A stretch of 64,000 bases of DNA, from the NCBI GenBank assembly GCA_004026145.2, contig CP034976.1, positions 4,399,796 through 4,463,795 of the forward strand, read 5' to 3'. The position numbers and the translations under genes were made by a program. This document shows, piece by piece, positions 24,875 through 37,345 of the stretch. The DNA is from Takifugu bimaculatus (taxonomy: Eukaryota; Chordata; Actinopteri; Tetraodontiformes; Tetraodontidae). The notes beneath the pieces are model-generated. The model had not been told where the DNA came from. It saw only the letters and a list, made by a program, of their open reading frames with translations, and ran no database searches. Every line of letters starts with the position of its first letter. Positions within the stretch are counted from its first letter, which is position 1.

Positions 24875-27800
24875 GTAAGCACGGAGCCCCGTGAAATGGC
24901 GTTAAAAGCGGGATTTGTGTTCTGCTCCCGATCAAAGGTGACGATCCGATCTGCGATCTAATGATTCGGATTCTGTTTTACATTCATTCAGTGGCAGCTG
25001 ACTTATCACCAGAGAAAGGCTTATTGATTATGAGCTCAAGAGACTTTCCACTTCACTTCTACGTGGGTGAAGTCTAAACCTCTAAATGGAACTTTAATAG
25101 AGCACCATCCTCATTTATGCGCTCTACGTGTGTTTGTGTTTGTGGTGCAACTTGTCTGTTATTAATGTGTGAACGCAGCCCAGTTTATGGTAAAGTTGCT
25201 TATTTTTTGAACAGCTGATTAGTGTAGGTTCATCATTTCATAAATCTGCATTAGTTTGATAAAAATGTGTTGTCAGAAATGGCAGCTGCTGTGATTGGAG
25301 AGCCCATACATGGGGCAGCAGGTTTATACCATCACCTCAGCTCTACACTAAATATTTACATCTGGATCAGATCTAGAGAATGGCTCAAATGTGGCTCCGG
25401 CTTCCAGAAATCGACTCTGGAAACCAAAGTTGTGCGACGCTAAACCGAATTAAACATTTTGCATTCCCTCGCTTCAAATCCACGACTCAGGAATGGCTGG
25501 AAACGGCACATTTACTCTTTACACAGCTGAAGAAAGTGTTATCAGTTTTCAAAACCTTAGCTTTCATTGACCCGAGGGTCATTGTGCAACATACTGAAGG
25601 GGCTTTAAAGACTCCTCTGATGCCCTCGGGGTCAACTCCACCTTGACCCACCTCCCTACAACCCACCCCTTTCTTCTTAATCTCTACTGATATGTTTGAG
25701 GCTCACGTGCTCGGGGTTGATCATTGTGGGGTCAGGAGCATAAACAGCTCTGCACTCAGACTAAACAGACCACACATGTCCACTAAACACAATCTTTCTG
25801 GGATTCATAGGTGATTGTTTGCTGGTGAGGACCACGCGTGCAGCAGCAGGACATTTACCGGTAATCCCTTCACTTTGATCCATATTGTAAAGCGGGACCT
25901 CATTTGTAAATTCCATCTGCGGGTGTATGTGATATTTATCTTTATGCCCCCGCATACATTTTTTTGTTGACTTGTTTTGTAAAAGTCTGAACTTGCAGAC
26001 TCAACCTATGCCTAAGAGCTGGAATGACTCACAGCTCATAAACACCTCCAAACGCTGCGTCAAACCTTCATCATCACGTGCAGGTTTCAACGCAAGCCTC
26101 TACGTAACCAACTCCCTACCTTAGAAATTACAGTGTTGAGCAACCGTAAAAATTGCTCCCTTTTCCTCCCAGGAATCATGTGGCCACGCACTAATTTTCC
26201 AGCTGTAATACAGCCGCCACCGTGTTTGATCCTCATCCCGCACTTGCAGATAAGAACACTTCCAGCTGAGGCCAGAGCCCACGGGCACAGTGATCAGTGC
26301 TGCTGCCTCTGTCTGGGGTGTTGACAGGAGCTCTGACATCATAAGAGTGACTAAATGAAATGCAATTTTTATGTTCGCCTTCTTGGCTCTTAGGAAGGGG
26401 AGCGGCCGTGTTAATGCGGCATAGTGGGGAAATCATGTTGACTTATTTAAAACGTGCCCAGAGATGCAGTCCTAAAGAGCAAAGTAGCCACCACCCAAGC
26501 TAAGATAAGCTAAACTAAACAAACCGCTTCGGTTATCAACATACTGAACACCCCACGATTTGGGTTCCTCTTCCTCTTTGCGGGCTATCCTGACTTTGTT
26601 TTTGTCGTTGGTTTGAGCCACATCAGAGCAGCAGGTAGATGCCACAGGGTACGTCACAGCGCAAGCTCACACGGAGCCTCTCGTGTGTTCCTTATCACTC
26701 TAAATTCAGCTGTACCGCAGCACTCGAGGCTCCGCGATCCTGTGGAGTCTTGAAAGTGTCTCATTGTATGTGGGATGTCAAACATTTGTCCTCTTCAATT
26801 GCAGTTTTGTTCCATGTAAAGACAACCCCCCCCCCTTCCCCCGAGTTGTGGCGGGAAAATTCGAGTTTTTAATTAGAGGGGAAATCTAACCTGCCGATGA
26901 TGTCATCTGCCTCTTTGTGCATGTGTGTGTGTTTTTATGTATATTTTAGGTTCTATCAGGGTGATTTTTCCTCACATTTTGGGTTTTCAAAAATATAAGT
27001 TTGCAGTTAACGATTTAGATTTTTCTTTTCTGTTTTGTTTCCTAGGTTGACTAGAAACACAGGGATGCATAGATGTATGTGTGTTGCAGAACACAGCTGG
27101 TTCAACATTTGATGTTGTCACGACTGTAATTTATAGCTCAGCTTTATTGAGGATATGTGTTTGGGCAGAAGAGTAAGAAACTGGTTATTTTACAGGTTGT
27201 TTTCAGGAGGAACCGTTTGTAAAAGAGGAAGAACTCACCAAAATAAACACATTTTCTTACATTACACTGCACAGCCAATGGCACAGTAATAACCCCTCCT
27301 GCAACAGACTTTTGGGAGAAACGATAAGTTAAAGCCTACATTTATGCACCAGGCTAGTATTTAATATACCGCTGTACATACCAGAATCGGCCTACTTGTG
27401 TGCGTTGCTTGGAAAACCTTTACTCGCTTTACCATAGACGGTTATTCCTTCAGTTATGAGTCCAAACAGTCAGTTTCTGTGCCACACGTTGACATCTGAA
27501 TCTTAAATATCAGCATCTTTTGCTGCTTCGTTACAAAAGCAGCATCTAAGTGAATTAATTAGCCCTCCATTTTAATGCATCTGTCCCGTCTTTGTCTGTG
27601 GACTCATAACTCAATCCATAATTTATCGCTGAGCAGCAAAGTCTCGAAACGTGATCTGACAGTTCTCCATCTCCTGACAGTCCCCCGTGTGTGTGACAGC
27701 TGTGAGAGCAGCTCCTCTCTCCAACGCTCCCACATCTCTGTAATTGTTCACAGTCTGACCGGGCGCCTCTGTACCTCTGCCACATCCCATCACGCTCATG

Positions 27801-30800
27801 CACGCCGCGCCACGTCCGCTCAACCATGAGCGAGACGGCACAGACTCGGACATTTCCTCAGATGGGGGGGGGGGGCAAAGATGTTGGTCTCGCTGTGTCT
27901 CCAAGCTCCTCCAGAGTTTTTCTCATTGTGACAGCAGTAGAGGAAAAAATGGGGGGGTATCTCCGGTTTTTGAGACACATGGGGGCTGTTGTTTGCTGGA
28001 AAACAGGTCTGTTGATCAGTAACTAGAGAGGACAGCTAGTAGGTTCATTGGAGGTTAGCAGCTAAGGGTAGATGGCAGTGCAGAGCTAGGGAGATTGCCC
28101 AGTTTCTCCATTGCATCACACAGGTTTTGGAAAGGATGTTTGTTTTGGAATGGAAACAAAATGGAATATTAGATTTAAGGGTCAGTATCCGTTCAGTTCA
28201 GGTCTCGGTTATCATTTTAAATGTGAGGGAGTTTTGTTGCCATGTCTTCTAGCTGCCTGACTCAGAGTGCAGAGATAGTTGTTGGTTTCATTTCTCAGTA
28301 TACGGTAACTAGAATAGCTTCCTTTGCCTCAATAATGTATACTTTTACCCAAATACAAAGCATAAACTAACTGAGCAGTGAGATTATGGCTAAGAATAAT
28401 GTTTTGCAAACCAGAACAAAGATTTGTTTCTAAATCGCTGGAGTCTTAGAGGCTCATAGTACAATATTGAAAACTGTAAAGCTAACCAAGACAGAGCTGA
28501 GATTAGTCTCAGACATGAGAATATGTTGGGGGGGGGTCCATTTGCTTTTCCAGTAGGTGTTTAGTAAGCATATCAGGAGATGTGCGGCGTGTAACTGATC
28601 AGACAGCATTCAGCTGTGTAGATAACAGAGGTGGAGTGTTTAAAGTGACACAAGAGGGGAGCTGTTAGAAAGAGAGCACTGCAGTCACAGATGACCCTGT
28701 GCTTGAGGACATAGCACAGCTAGGGCAGCATTGAGCCCTAAAATCAACCTCACACAACCTCAGATTCATAGAAATGGCAGCTAGCCTTTTACTTGTTATC
28801 TTATGGGCACATGGGCGTTCCAAATCCTACGAGGAGGCCCATTTGGCTGTGAAAAACTAACATCCTCATTTTCCTTCATTTTGGTATGTGTGGGTAAACT
28901 GTTTCCCATCATATCAGGTCTAAAAAAAAAGTCAGTTAATCCGCCCTCTCCCTCACTTATCTCTCAGTTGGCTCTTTGTGATGCACTGTTGCAGGACTTC
29001 ATCCCACTAACTACGTTCTACTCGCTCATAAATGTCTAACGCAACCATCCAGTGAAGCTTCTTTCTCCCAGTTGCTGGAACAGACATTTGCCTGGCAGGG
29101 TAAAAAAAATGTGTTGACTTGGTGAAATGAAACATCTGGCACTTTGCCACACACCATTTTTCAGAGCATTCTCACCAGCTGAGAGCTTAATGAGGGTTCA
29201 CAATGTGGGAACAGGCCCTCCTAACATAAAACTCTGGGATGCTGAGGGATGGGTCCAAATTTCTGTCTACGTACTGTTGATTCCTTCTTCTTTTTAAAGG
29301 GGAACTCTGTTACCTTGAGTTGCAAACACCATTCCCTGTTCAGGGCTGGACTGCACCCAAACACTCCCACACACTCTGGCTGAGTGTGGGTTGGGATGCT
29401 GGTCCTCTGAACAGCCTTCAAATCTGGCCACCACAAAGAAATATCCTTTTGTTTGAGTGGTTCATGATCTGTCACTGTTAATGGAGCTGATCATCACACA
29501 TAACGAGCATTTCAGGTCAAGCTCGAGGTATTACACTGGTGCAAAGGTGCACGCTGTTTCTCCCATGGTGAGTGTGAGGGCCCATTAATAAGCAAGATAT
29601 TAGAAATAAACCATTTCAGAAGAGAAACTTATACATCCGGGGTTTTTTGTCAGGATTCCGTCTGAGCCATATAAGAGGTACGCTGTCATATACATTTATT
29701 TGAAAGTATTGTTTGTATTTGGAACTTTAACTAACATAATGTATCATATCTGGTCAATAATTTTACTATATAATGGTCTGTATTACATATGCATATCTAC
29801 CATGATTACTGTTTAACAGAAGGGTGTATTAATATTCTTAATCTGGATTTCTGATTTGATAAGGGATTTTAAATCAATTAAATAAGTCAAAGAAGTAAGT
29901 TAAAATCTCCTAAAATGACAGAATTTGGTTGATATAAATAGATTCAGAGTTAAACCTTCTCTTTTGTCGCTCTTTTAAGCAGTGAAGTTGCTACATGATA
30001 GAAACATGCAGTCTGTCGCCATGGAGACAGTAAAACAAAGACTCTAAAGTAAACAGTGATTAAATCATTAGTTACTTCCCTGAATGGAGTTATAAAGGTT
30101 GCGTAATATTATTCCAATAGCATGTCCACAGAGAGAGCATAGAAAATCAGCTTATCAGCGTTGGTACTGCTACTTTATTTTTAGTAAAGGTAGGGTACAG
30201 TCTCGTTTCTTTACTGTGTGGGTGATGGGATTTCCTGTACATGATGGAGAGAGCATTAAAAGAAACCTAAAGTTTTGTAATTAGAAATTATTATAAGCCA
30301 CAGACTACAGTTTTTGACAATTTCAGGGAAAGTTTAATCGTTTAAAGGCAAAACTGCAGCCAGACAGACCTGAATAGTGACTTACAAAGCTTTTTTTTTT
30401 AGAGTCAGACGCGATTAATTATCAACAGTAAAAACTGTCGGGTCCTTTGAAGGCAGGAAGAAGGAACTAGCCCTGCCTTTTGATAACAACAGGAATAAAT
30501 GTGTTATCCAGCAGTTTAGTGCACGAGGCTTAGTGCGACACTAAAACTTGACTTACAGTTGAATGTTTATAGTGTGATAACATTTGATCTGTCACTGCAA
30601 TATTTCATATTAAGTTAATCCGCAGCTGAGTGTAGAATAGCAGCATCAACAGCATTAAGCAAACCAGGATCAAATGCTAGCATTGCTAATTTTTGCACAT
30701 AGGCTGCAACGGGCATGTTCCCTGATGGCATGTGTTTTATCACTGTTATTCTAAAGTGTGCCTGGACATGTCCTCTTTGGCTTGTGGCTCCACAGCTCAG

Positions 30801-33800
30801 CTGTCTCTGTGCTGATTTGCTTTGAATGACAAAAGGGTGACAGCAATGAATTAGGGGCCTGTGTTGTCCAAAGGGAGGCCTTTTCCCGTTTGAGTCCCTG
30901 AAGTCTCCTCAGGTGGCCTACTGCTGTTCCCTGCAAATGCAGACACAACCCTATAGGTAGCGGCGAACTGCATGTCAAGCAGCTAGAGCCATTCAAGGCA
31001 GCGGCGAGCATAACAGGATTTACAGTTTGGTGCCAGGCTGCGTATCTGAGGGGAGAGAGACCCCTGAGTCCTGTGGCTTTGTCACTTACATTTTATTGTT
31101 CCCATGTTGTTGTTTGTCCCTTTCCCTCCCTGACTAATGATCCTCAGCAGCCACGTCAGGACATAACCTATCAGTAGACCTGGAGCCGAGTATTGTTGTG
31201 GCTCATTAATAATGCAAAGAAAAGGCAGCCCTTCTCTTTGTTTGGGCCGACGCCTATTTTGTGTTGGCCCCAGCCCCGTAGCAGACTTCATGAGGTCTGT
31301 ACCTCCAGTGCTGGTTAATGGCTGCAGCCGACAGTCGTGAATCACTGCTGATTAGGGGGCCGTGCAAGGCTCTTACGATCACACTGTAGAGAATTGACGT
31401 GCACAGATGTTGCCCTAACATCAACATAAAGGCACCTTTGAGTGCGCTTTGGTTAATGCTTGAAAAGTGGAACATTTTAGAAAATTGATGAGCGCCAGTC
31501 TCTGCTGGAGGGCAGCGGCAGCTGTTAATATGAAGAAAATGAGAGAGAAAGACACCAGAGATAGTTGCTCGACATCAATTGTCAGTTGCAGATGGCCTCT
31601 CATCTGTCCAACGATTCATTTGACAGGTGAGCGTGCAGAGTTCATTACCCTGGAGATTTAAAAGCAGTCCCTTTGGCTTTATAATTGCGTTATCTCATGC
31701 TTCCATACTACACTGTAAAACGTCCTTGGGCATTCTGACCATAGGTCAGCTGTGTTTTCTGTTTTGTTTCTGTCAATACACACAGTAACAGCCCATCCTT
31801 GTGAAAATATGTTCCAAATGGCACTTTTAAAGAAAACTGGGAGTACGTGGTACCTTCCCGTGACTAGTATCTGTTGTCTGAGCATTTTTATGTAGCATGA
31901 CACAAAACATCTGGTTCCTCTTTAACTGCACGGGGGCGCCCGGTTAAACCTCCCCTGCAGGCTCGGCCAACCGCTTCACAGAGAGGACACAGGGGAGGGA
32001 TGAGTGGAAGGTAGAGGGAGAGATTGAGACGTCATAAAAATGGTCTTGTACAGTGTACATGTGAACCTGTGGCATGCTCGAAAACATCCGTGATAACCTT
32101 GGCTAAATATTTGATATGGCATGAAGTTGCACTTGCCTTGATGCGGTTGTTTAAGCAAAGAACCAGCACTTATGTAATTATTCCTAAACACATTGAGTTG
32201 TTCAGTTTGTTTTCTTCTAAATATCAGATCATACAAGAAAAGGGGGCGCAAAAGTGAATTAACTAGCATTCATCTTTAAATATTGGAAGAGTTCTTCCAG
32301 GAAGGAAGTCGTGACACATTTTGCAAAGGTCACAACAAATCATCTGCCATCTTGTTTTTGAACCATGTCGAGTCCTCTATCACCCCTAAAGGGTTCCGGA
32401 TCCACTGATCCACGAGGAATGAAAGCAGTGCGTGGAGAAAGCAAATGCACAGACGAGAAAGACAGTGAGAAGACAAGAAGGGAGAGGAGGATGGGAAATG
32501 ACAGGGAAGCGAGACGCCCTATGGCGCATTATAAATAAGAGACAAGAGAAGAGTTCAATTACAACCTACAGCGAGAGACGAATGAGGCTGCTTAACCTGA
32601 GAAAGAGTCATCTTGTGCTGTTCAAGGAAGGTGCTGGGTTCTAATTTGGCTCTTTACGGTCAATGAACCTAATGGCGGCGGTTGTTCACCGCCAAATCCC
32701 AGCTCACTTACTGCTTCACTCCATATGTGTTTATAAGGATTCTATATTGGCCACGCATGTTCCTTGCACCTGTATGATGATGGTTTATTACTAGCTATTC
32801 TACTTAATTGGTGTTAATTATGAATTAATTAGATTAATGTCCTATGAAAATCCATTGGATTTTTTTAAGATGGAAATTTTAGATTCAGTGAAGAACTGAG
32901 AAGCCACATTTATAATGTCAGAAATTTCAGTCTTGCAGCAGCAAGTATTTACTTATCAATAAAGTCGATTTAGAATGAAAATACTGTTCATATCATTTTA
33001 ATTTCTCTACTCACAATCACCCCTTTCAAAAGAAATCCAGCATCAGGATTAAGGACTTTGGGGTACTTGCTCGACCAGTTTGATCATAGATTGGGAAATG
33101 ATTAATTCAGAGGAAATGTATCCTGTGACTATGTGCTAACCCCACCTCCACTGCACCTCCCCCCCATGCCCAGTCAGAACCTCCACACCTGTCGCAAGGC
33201 ATTTTTCCCGGAGCTCTACATAAACAATAGCTGACTTTCCTGAACTCCGACAGCCTTCCATCTGGGGGAAAAACTACCTGCCTCTGACCTTTCCCTCCCC
33301 CTTAAGCTAGTTTATGTTGTCTGTACACTGTGATGAGTTCAGTGGCTGAAATGAGGTAGAGTTACACCATACGTCACCTTCTCATACGCAACTATTGTCG
33401 TAATACTATTAGCAATATTAGCAGCCAATTGACTGTTTAGAATAGTAATAATGTAAATATTTCAATAAGATTTGCAAAGTCGGTGTGACATTTTTAAGAC
33501 TTAATCTAACTGACCTGCTGCTTAAAATCAGAGTACTTTGTTTTCAGTGACCTTAAGCGTCGATGTAAAGGAGAGATAGTATAGTTATGGAGGTGAAGGT
33601 CAAGGAATAACAGGATGAGGAAGGAAATTGGAGTGCTGGATGAACACAGGACTACGATAAACTAGCATGTGAGGGAGAAGTGAAGATATGGGGGAGACAG
33701 CAGGCCCCAACAAACAAAGAGGAAATTTAAAGTGTTTTGTGGTGCGCGTGACTTGTCTTCAGACACGGATCCTTTTTCCTGTCGAAAGGTGTTTGTTCAT

Positions 33801-35051
33801 TGTTTTGCCTGGTGCGAAGGAAAAGTTAAAATAGCATGTGATAACAGTTGAGGCAGACTTATGGGAACAATCAACACCACAAAAGCTCAACTTGCCAAGC
33901 ATTCATCTATACAGGAAGGCTCTCAAAAAGGTTTAGGAGGAAACAAATGAAATATAGATATATTCTCTTCCTCGTTTGGACATGAATTCAAATCAAGCTC
34001 ATAGGTTTAAACCATTTATAGTTAAAGTGTTTGGTCTTGTACTGACACCATGTGCATCCACTGCATACCTTCAACATATGCACACATGTGTGCATTCATA
34101 CATGGACACATGATAACAGTGCTAGGACATTTTCGTGCTATAAATAGCCTTTGGGGAGCCTCTCCCATTATATACATGCAGCCTCCCCTCACATTGCACT
34201 GAAACATTAAAGAGATGCTATAGCTCTCAAACACCCAGCAGCCCATCAAAAGAAAACATGAAAATACATATAAATAAGGTTTAAATAAGGTTTTAGGGCC
34301 TTGTAAATATGACAACCAAACTTTTTAATTGACTGTAAAGCAAACTTCAGAAGTCTGGATGAACTAAGCAGCTGTCCAGGGTGTTTAATTCCTATAAAAA
34401 CATATTATCAGCTACTACAGCCTTTCAAAAAGGGTTTATTATTTTGATGATGGCAAGTGCTCATTAATAATTTGACAGTTTGCAGACCAATTGTCAGACC
34501 TGCTGACTTTTTGGCTGTCAAACAGAAGTATTTCAGTGTCAGTACTTTGGTATTTAACATGGAAACGATGCCACATCAAACTAAATGCCCTGTTCCTCTC
34601 ACTGTGTCTTGCAGGAGTCCATGCAGGTGGGGTGAAGACAAGGACAACATCTGCCTCTGCTCCCTCTGTCATCAACAAACAAAGTGCCTTGGTGCCGGTC
34701 CTCCTCAGGTCAACATAACCATGACGGGTGGCAAACAAAAGTCTTCGCCAACATCCTGAAAGTCTTTAACAGTCCAAGACATTGTAGGAAGACAGAGATA
34801 AAGGAAAAGCAGACTCTGCTTGTTGTTTCCACTCCACTGTGGATAGGGAGTGTCTCATTTTGGATTGTTCTTGGCTGACTTAGTCGGACCTCTCTGTTCC
34901 CTGCCTGGGGATTCCAAAGTTTGTTTTAATACCACAAAGAGATATTGGTTGTTTGAGCTCTGCAATACCCAAGCAAGAAACTATAAACTATCTACTGGAA
35001 GCAGGAGGCTTGTGTGGATTCCTAAATTGGTAAATATGACTTTCCCCTTCA
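24875..35051 (+). other. Putative fam110d intron 1
   Basis: The segment runs from the GTAAGC donor to a pyrimidine-rich acceptor, TTTCCCCTTCAG, ending at 35051. A second acceptor-like site, TGTGTCTTGCAG, ends near 34615 and might define an extra 5' exon. Homopolymer runs occur at 26828-26840 and 27866-27876. No coding exon was recognised inside. The segment at 31080-31400 looks like possible conserved regulatory DNA. Confidence 0.35.
31080..31400. promoter_or_regulatory. Candidate conserved non-coding element
   Basis: Balanced, complex sequence unlike the surrounding low-complexity intron. It contains clustered homeodomain-like TAAT cores (CTAATGATCC, CATTAATAATGCAAAG, GTTAATGG, CTGATTAG), an octamer-like ATGCAAAG and a SOX-like CTTTGTT. 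The clustering is suggestive only. No cross-species alignment was possible. Confidence 0.25.
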
Positions 35052-35166
35052 GGATTTAAGGACCGCAACAACAGTTTTGGTTTTGAAATCTTCACAGGAC
35101 CCTCAACTGATCACTGGAGGACACCATAGAGGGTCACTTTCTATGTCTTTTAGTTAGCGAATCAAC

Positions 35167-36528
35167 ATGAAACCCCTGACTCCAATCGGCTCCCCCTCGC
35201 CTCTGAGGCTCCTCAATAAAGGTCCTGATTACTTGCGTAGGCAGATAGATGGCGGAGGCCATGGCCGCACAATCAGTGCTGTGGAAAGACTCGAGGCGGA
35301 CAAAGCTAAATATGTTAAGAGTCAGCAGGTGATCAACACCAAACAAGAGCCTGTGCTAGTGCCCTGTGCTACTCCACCACCACAACCGCGTCGAGGTGTA
35401 TCCCTTCCTGGCAATGTGACACCTCGTCTTCCCCCGCGGTCATCTACCACCCCCTTCTCCACCACGTCTGGCTCCCTAACCCCGAGAGATGAAAATGAAA
35501 ATGATGACTCCAGGAAAGAGAACAGACGGACTTCTGTTGACATTGAGGTGCACAACAGGAGCAACATGAGCTTTGGAATGCCTCCTATCCCCAGGACTCC
35601 AGGGGGCAACAGCTTGGTAGCACCCCACAGTGCCCCTGTGCTCCGGAGAAGTTCAGGCAAACGCATGATGAGGCCGGACTCGCTTGTTATCTACAGACAG
35701 AAGAAAGAGTGCAAGAGCCCCAGCGGTGGGACGGTCGGAGAGAATAACAACATGGAAGTAAAAGGTTATAGTTTTGTCCGCCGCCTCTTTCAGGGATCAA
35801 TGAGGGAGAAGGGTGGCGGCAGTGAAACCAGACTCCAGAAGATGGTAATCAGTGAAGAAAGAACATCAAGGGACGGAGACTCCCGCATGTCTTGGACCAA
35901 TGATAAAGACATCGTGGACGGAGGAGCGGGAAGCCGAAGGTCGAGTAAAACGGAGCGAGAGCGCAGCCCAGAATTTTTACCAAGCCACGTGTTTGGCTCT
36001 ACACTTGAACGGACTAGGAATGGATTTCGGAACGGCGCCAATGAAGGTGCAAAGACTGTAGCCACTAATGGCAACCACTCAAGTAACCCCGATGACGACG
36101 CCGACGACGACCCGTGGAAACGAGCGTCACCCCAACCAGCGGCCAGAAGGAAGTTTGGGGAGCTACGGCGTTCCAAGTCAGACTTGCGTCTGCGTTGCTC
36201 AGTTGCTTTATCAGAGCAGGAGCATTTCTTTGACTTTTGTGGGCTGGACATGGACATGATACAGCGTCTGGGTCGCGAGAATTTCCTTTCTGGTGCCAGC
36301 TCCATAGACACGCTCTCACTGGCCCTGCGCAGTGTGGTTGGCGATGGCTGCGGTGGCTCTGAGCCCAGTGAGTTCTCCCGGCACTCAGGAGATGGACTGT
36401 TTGAGGAGGAGCTGGCTGAGCAGCTTCCAACCGGTGTGTCAATCATTGAGAGGAATGCTCGGGTCATTAAGTGGCTTTACGGGTGTAAGAACGCTGCTGA
36501 AGAGGGACCCAAAGAGTCCACTGTTTAA
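35167..36528 (+). CDS. fam110d: FAM110 family protein, FAM110D type
   Basis: An intact 453-residue frame with ATG at 35167 (A at -3) follows a candidate acceptor at 35051. The FAM110 N-terminal region carries LRLLNKGPDYLRRQ (13-26) and SAVERLEADKAKYVKS (37-52). A middle motif RPDSLVIYRQKKECK (169-183) is followed by SFVRRLFQG (202-210). The C-terminal region has LRRSKSDLRLR (333-343), FFDFCGLDMD (354-363), LGRENF (368-373) and IIERNARVIKWLYGC (426-440). The linkers are low-complexity and rich in Ser, Pro and Arg. FAM110 proteins associate with centrosomes and spindle poles and affect cell-cycle progression. The forms RQKKECK, WLYGC and the final ES(T)V resemble human FAM110D most. LGRENF and FSRHSG also recall FAM110C. 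The c1orf232 neighbour favours 'd'. It is much longer than human FAM110D, which I recall as about 270 residues. Confidence 0.85.
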   Translation: MKPLTPIGSPSPLRLLNKGPDYLRRQIDGGGHGRTISAVERLEADKAKYVKSQQVINTKQEPVLVPCATPPPQPRRGVSLPGNVTPRLPPRSSTTPFSTTSGSLTPRDENENDDSRKENRRTSVDIEVHNRSNMSFGMPPIPRTPGGNSLVAPHSAPVLRRSSGKRMMRPDSLVIYRQKKECKSPSGGTVGENNNMEVKGYSFVRRLFQGSMREKGGGSETRLQKMVISEERTSRDGDSRMSWTNDKDIVDGGAGSRRSSKTERERSPEFLPSHVFGSTLERTRNGFRNGANEGAKTVATNGNHSSNPDDDADDDPWKRASPQPAARRKFGELRRSKSDLRLRCSVALSEQEHFFDFCGLDMDMIQRLGRENFLSGASSIDTLSLALRSVVGDGCGGSEPSEFSRHSGDGLFEEELAEQLPTGVSIIERNARVIKWLYGCKNAAEEGPKESTV

Positions 36529-37345
36529 TATATCAATAAGGAGCCATGTGCCATAGAGTGCAAGCAGCCTGCAGCTGGACCTGGGATGTTAACAACGTCG
36601 GAGTATTAATGTTTGTGCTAATAATGCTAATGCTTTCAATTACTGAAAATTGGCTTGGCGTTATCAGTTGTGCAGGAAAATTTAGCCAAAACACACCACA
36701 AATCAGACGTAAAAGAACCGACATTGGCAATTTGACCTAAAAAAAACTGTGTTCTGTACAAACGTGCACACAAACCGAGCATTTACTTTCTTTTAAATGT
36801 CTACATGAAGGGATTCTGTTCTGTGGCACATGGTTGTCTTGAGTGCTTTTGCTAACTCCAAAGGGACAGTTTTTTCAATTCACCGCGCAAGCAGCAGCTA
36901 CTCGGATTTTCATAACAAAAAGATTTATTGTATTTATAGATCCTATAAAAGATTTGCGTGGGCTGATTGAATATCTGCAAAATGTTTTGATGTCTGTGGT
37001 CTTGCGTCTGTGTTAAAAGCCTTCTCTAGTAAACTGAATAATTCATCATGGGTTTTAAATGAATGGCACATAAAGCATAATAGAGAAGTATATCCTCAAC
37101 ACAGATGCTGTCCTGTATGGTCTAAAATGAAAAAGAACCTAAGCTACATTTATTCTGAACTGGAAAAGCTTTGTGAAATGAACCATGAGTACCTCATTCT
37201 GATCTGTCCCAGTTTAGTTTGAGTATTTTTTTTTACTTGTTAAACGCAGGCGTTGGAATTGGAACAAACATGCGAGACACCCCTGTGGGGCTGTTAATGC
37301 ACTGAACTGGACAGAGTGAGAGGAAATAAAATGTGTGGCTTCTGT
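36529..37345 (+). other. fam110d 3' UTR with poly(A) signal
   Basis: The stop codon at 36526-36528 is followed by AT-rich sequence without frames. A canonical AATAAA at 37325-37330 is followed by the GT-rich ATGTGTGGCTTCTG, giving a plausible 0.8-kb 3' UTR. Another AATAAA at 38136-38141 could be a distal site. Confidence 0.45.

Noticed and set aside
34022..34315. Minus-strand 97-codon frame near fam110d
   Set aside because: No motif, lies in the presumed fam110d intron, and has no homologue that I recognise.
35790..36467. Long minus-strand frames opposite fam110d
   Set aside because: They mirror the codon bias of the intact plus-strand FAM110 frame, which has clear family motifs.
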